Part shown: positions 62,854 to 64,000 of the stretch, in pieces
Position numbering within the stretch: the first letter of the stretch is position 1
How the letters are laid out: every line of letters begins with the position of its first letter
Assembly: GCA_036946625.1 (NCBI GenBank)
Contig: JAQIIU010000003.1
Span: 2,183,001-2,247,000 of the forward strand
Direction: 5' to 3'
DNA from: Methylorubrum populi
GTDB lineage: Bacteria > Pseudomonadota > Alphaproteobacteria > Rhizobiales > Beijerinckiaceae
Length of the DNA: 64,000 nt
Position numbers and translations under genes: made by a program
The notes under the pieces: generated by a model
Databases searched by the model: none
The model's input: the letters and a program-made list of their open reading frames with translations, nothing else
What the model was told of the DNA's origin: nothing

Positions 62854-63905
62854 GACATCCTGCTGGGGGTGAAGGGGATCGTGCGGGCGCGCAGCGCGCC
62901 GGCGAGGAAGACGGCGAGCACAAGGGCGAGCGCCGCCGCGCCGAGGAAGGGGCGCAGGTCGAGCCGGCCGGGCAGCGGCCGCGGCGTGGCGGCCGCGAGG
63001 AGGGGCGCGCGAAGGCCGCCCGGCCCGTCGAGATGGGCGTAGGCAAGGCCGGTCTGGGCTGCCAGCGCCTTCAGATGCGGTTCGCGTACCGAGGAGAGAT
63101 GCTCCTCGCCCCGGGCCGCGGCGCCGCCGAAGGGCGCGTTGCGCGGGTTGTAGCCCTCGCGCGATTCCGCGTCGGCCGGCGGCGGGCCGAAGCGGTTCTC
63201 CTGCTGCACGTCGGTCTCGGCGTAGAAGCCGGTCTCGCGGCCGCGATCGTCGAATTTCGGGATCGGGGAGAGACCGTAGCCGCCCGCGCCGAGGATCAGG
63301 CCGCGCACCGCACCCACCTTGCCCTCGAACGGCGGAATGCCGTTGGCGGGCAGCGGCGGCGTCTCCTGGCCGTCGGTGATGAACAGGAGGTCGGTGTCGA
63401 GTTCGCCGGCCATGGCGACGGCCCGATGCAGGCCGGAGGCCACGCGGCTGTCGCCCTCCCAGGCCATGCGCCAATCGATCGCCGCGATCGCCCCGTCGAG
63501 CGGGGCGAAATCGGCGCAGACCTCGATCGGCGTGAACAGCAGGAACGGCCGCCGCTCGGTGAACAGACCGAGCGCGAGGCGCGAGCCGCAGGGCAGCTCG
63601 GGGATCAGCCCGCGCAAGGCCGCCTTGGCGATGTCGAGCCGGCTCGCCGGGCGCCCGTCGAGCGTATAGTCGCGCACGTTCATACTGCCGGTGATGTCGA
63701 CCACGGCGAGCACCGAGACGCCCGAGCGGGTGAGCGGCAGCGGCGGCACGAGGATCGCGAGCACCGCGAGTCCCAGCGCGGCGGCGAGCGCCTGGAAGCG
63801 ACGGTCGCGCAGGTTTTTTCCGAACGGGAGTGCGGCCCACAGGCCGGAGGCCGGTTTCATGGCCCGCTCGTTCATGGTCCCCTGGTTCATGGTCCCCTGG
63901 TTCAT
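62850..63905 (-). CDS. mxaL: MxaL, VWA-domain protein for methanol dehydrogenase assembly
   Basis: 351 residues. A membrane helix (~37-58) is followed by a von Willebrand A domain with a MIDAS-like motif (AVVDITGSMNVRD, Asp70) and LLFITDGQETPP, and a second helix near the C terminus (FLGAAALALVLAVFLAG). MxaA, MxaK and MxaL are needed for calcium insertion into methanol dehydrogenase. The N terminus MNQGTMNQGTMNERAMK arises from a 15-bp tandem duplication that gives several possible starts; ATG 63905 overlaps the mxaK stop. Confidence 0.88.
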   Translation of the reverse strand: MNQGTMNQGTMNERAMKPASGLWAALPFGKNLRDRRFQALAAALGLAVLAILVPPLPLTRSGVSVLAVVDITGSMNVRDYTLDGRPASRLDIAKAALRGLIPELPCGSRLALGLFTERRPFLLFTPIEVCADFAPLDGAIAAIDWRMAWEGDSRVASGLHRAVAMAGELDTDLLFITDGQETPPLPANGIPPFEGKVGAVRGLILGAGGYGLSPIPKFDDRGRETGFYAETDVQQENRFGPPPADAESREGYNPRNAPFGGAAARGEEHLSSVREPHLKALAAQTGLAYAHLDGPGGLRAPLLAAATPRPLPGRLDLRPFLGAAALALVLAVFLAGALRARTIPFTPSRMS

Positions 63906-64000
63906 GGCCCGCCTCTGGGCTGGCCGGGGATGTCGGTCCAGATCTGCTTGGGCTCGGCCTTCAACTCGTCGCCGAACTTGCGATCGAATTCCGGAAAGTC
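63902..64000 (-). CDS. mxaK: MxaK, C-terminal end only
   Basis: The last 32 codons of a gene running in from the right edge (DFPEFDRKFGDELKAEPKQI then WTDIPGQPRGGP), with its TGA overlapping the mxaL start. Identity as mxaK is from gene order in the mxaACKLD cluster, not from a motif. Confidence 0.65.
   Translation of the reverse strand, partial: DFPEFDRKFGDELKAEPKQIWTDIPGQPRGGP

Overview
The window is high-GC alphaproteobacterial chromosome, best read as Methylobacterium/Methylorubrum. The strongest pointers are the 3' half of a methanol-oxidation (mxa) operon at the right edge (end of mxaK, then mxaL, mxaD, mxaE, mxaH, mxaB, all on the minus strand, most of them overlapping), a mesaconyl-CoA hydratase of the ethylmalonyl-CoA pathway, an intracellular poly-hydroxybutyrate depolymerase, and several families of short intergenic palindromes.

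Layout. 1-11.5 kb: an MBL-fold hydrolase end, a DUF4926/DUF6883-like small gene pair, an APC amino-acid permease, tenA split by an insertion sequence, a sensor kinase/LuxR regulator pair whose regulator closely resembles MxaB, an anchored Pro/Ala-rich protein, a DEAD-box helicase and a sulfotransferase. 11.5-15.7 kb: a decayed acyl-CoA degradation locus (acyl-CoA ligase cut by a second IS copy, then thiolase and SDR remnants) wrapped in nested short repeats. 15.7-20.3 kb: cobalt transporter cbtB-cbtA with a catalytically dead-looking histidine phosphatase, an outer-membrane channel protein and a nitrile-hydratase-type amidase. 20.7-26.4 kb: a DUF808 membrane protein and a cobalamin-riboswitch-controlled btuB-btuF-btuC operon whose ATPase gene has lost its core. 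26.6-32 kb: an AraC regulator, a small conserved-looking protein, acyl-CoA synthetase and etfB-etfA. 33-47.5 kb: mostly housekeeping genes (TetR, proC, ybjN, ubiK, an OmpR/EnvZ-type pair, GyrI-like, GST, phaZ, rpsU, a receiver protein, a glutamine amidotransferase, a TSUP transporter, mesaconyl-CoA hydratase, yggT).

47.7-57.3 kb is an accessory island bracketed by tRNA-Ala(CGC) and tRNA-Gln(CTG), with a broken tyrosine recombinase beside the latter. It carries a two-gene TIR-domain / DUF2235-hydrolase module (a candidate defence system, the second gene frameshifted) and a pile-up of IS5, IS701, IS3, IS1182, IS481 and IS30 material, most of it truncated. 57.4-60 kb has glycosyltransferase and malectin-like remnants and a phosphomannomutase/phosphoglucomutase; the mxa operon follows.

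Three copies of one 1,044-bp IS481-type element with identical deduced protein sequence are present. Only the copy in tenA has a target duplication; the other two sit at deletion or rearrangement junctions. In all three the transposase frame has no stop inside the element and terminates in host DNA. The window as a whole shows a methylotroph core being remodelled by recent IS activity and palindromic repeats.
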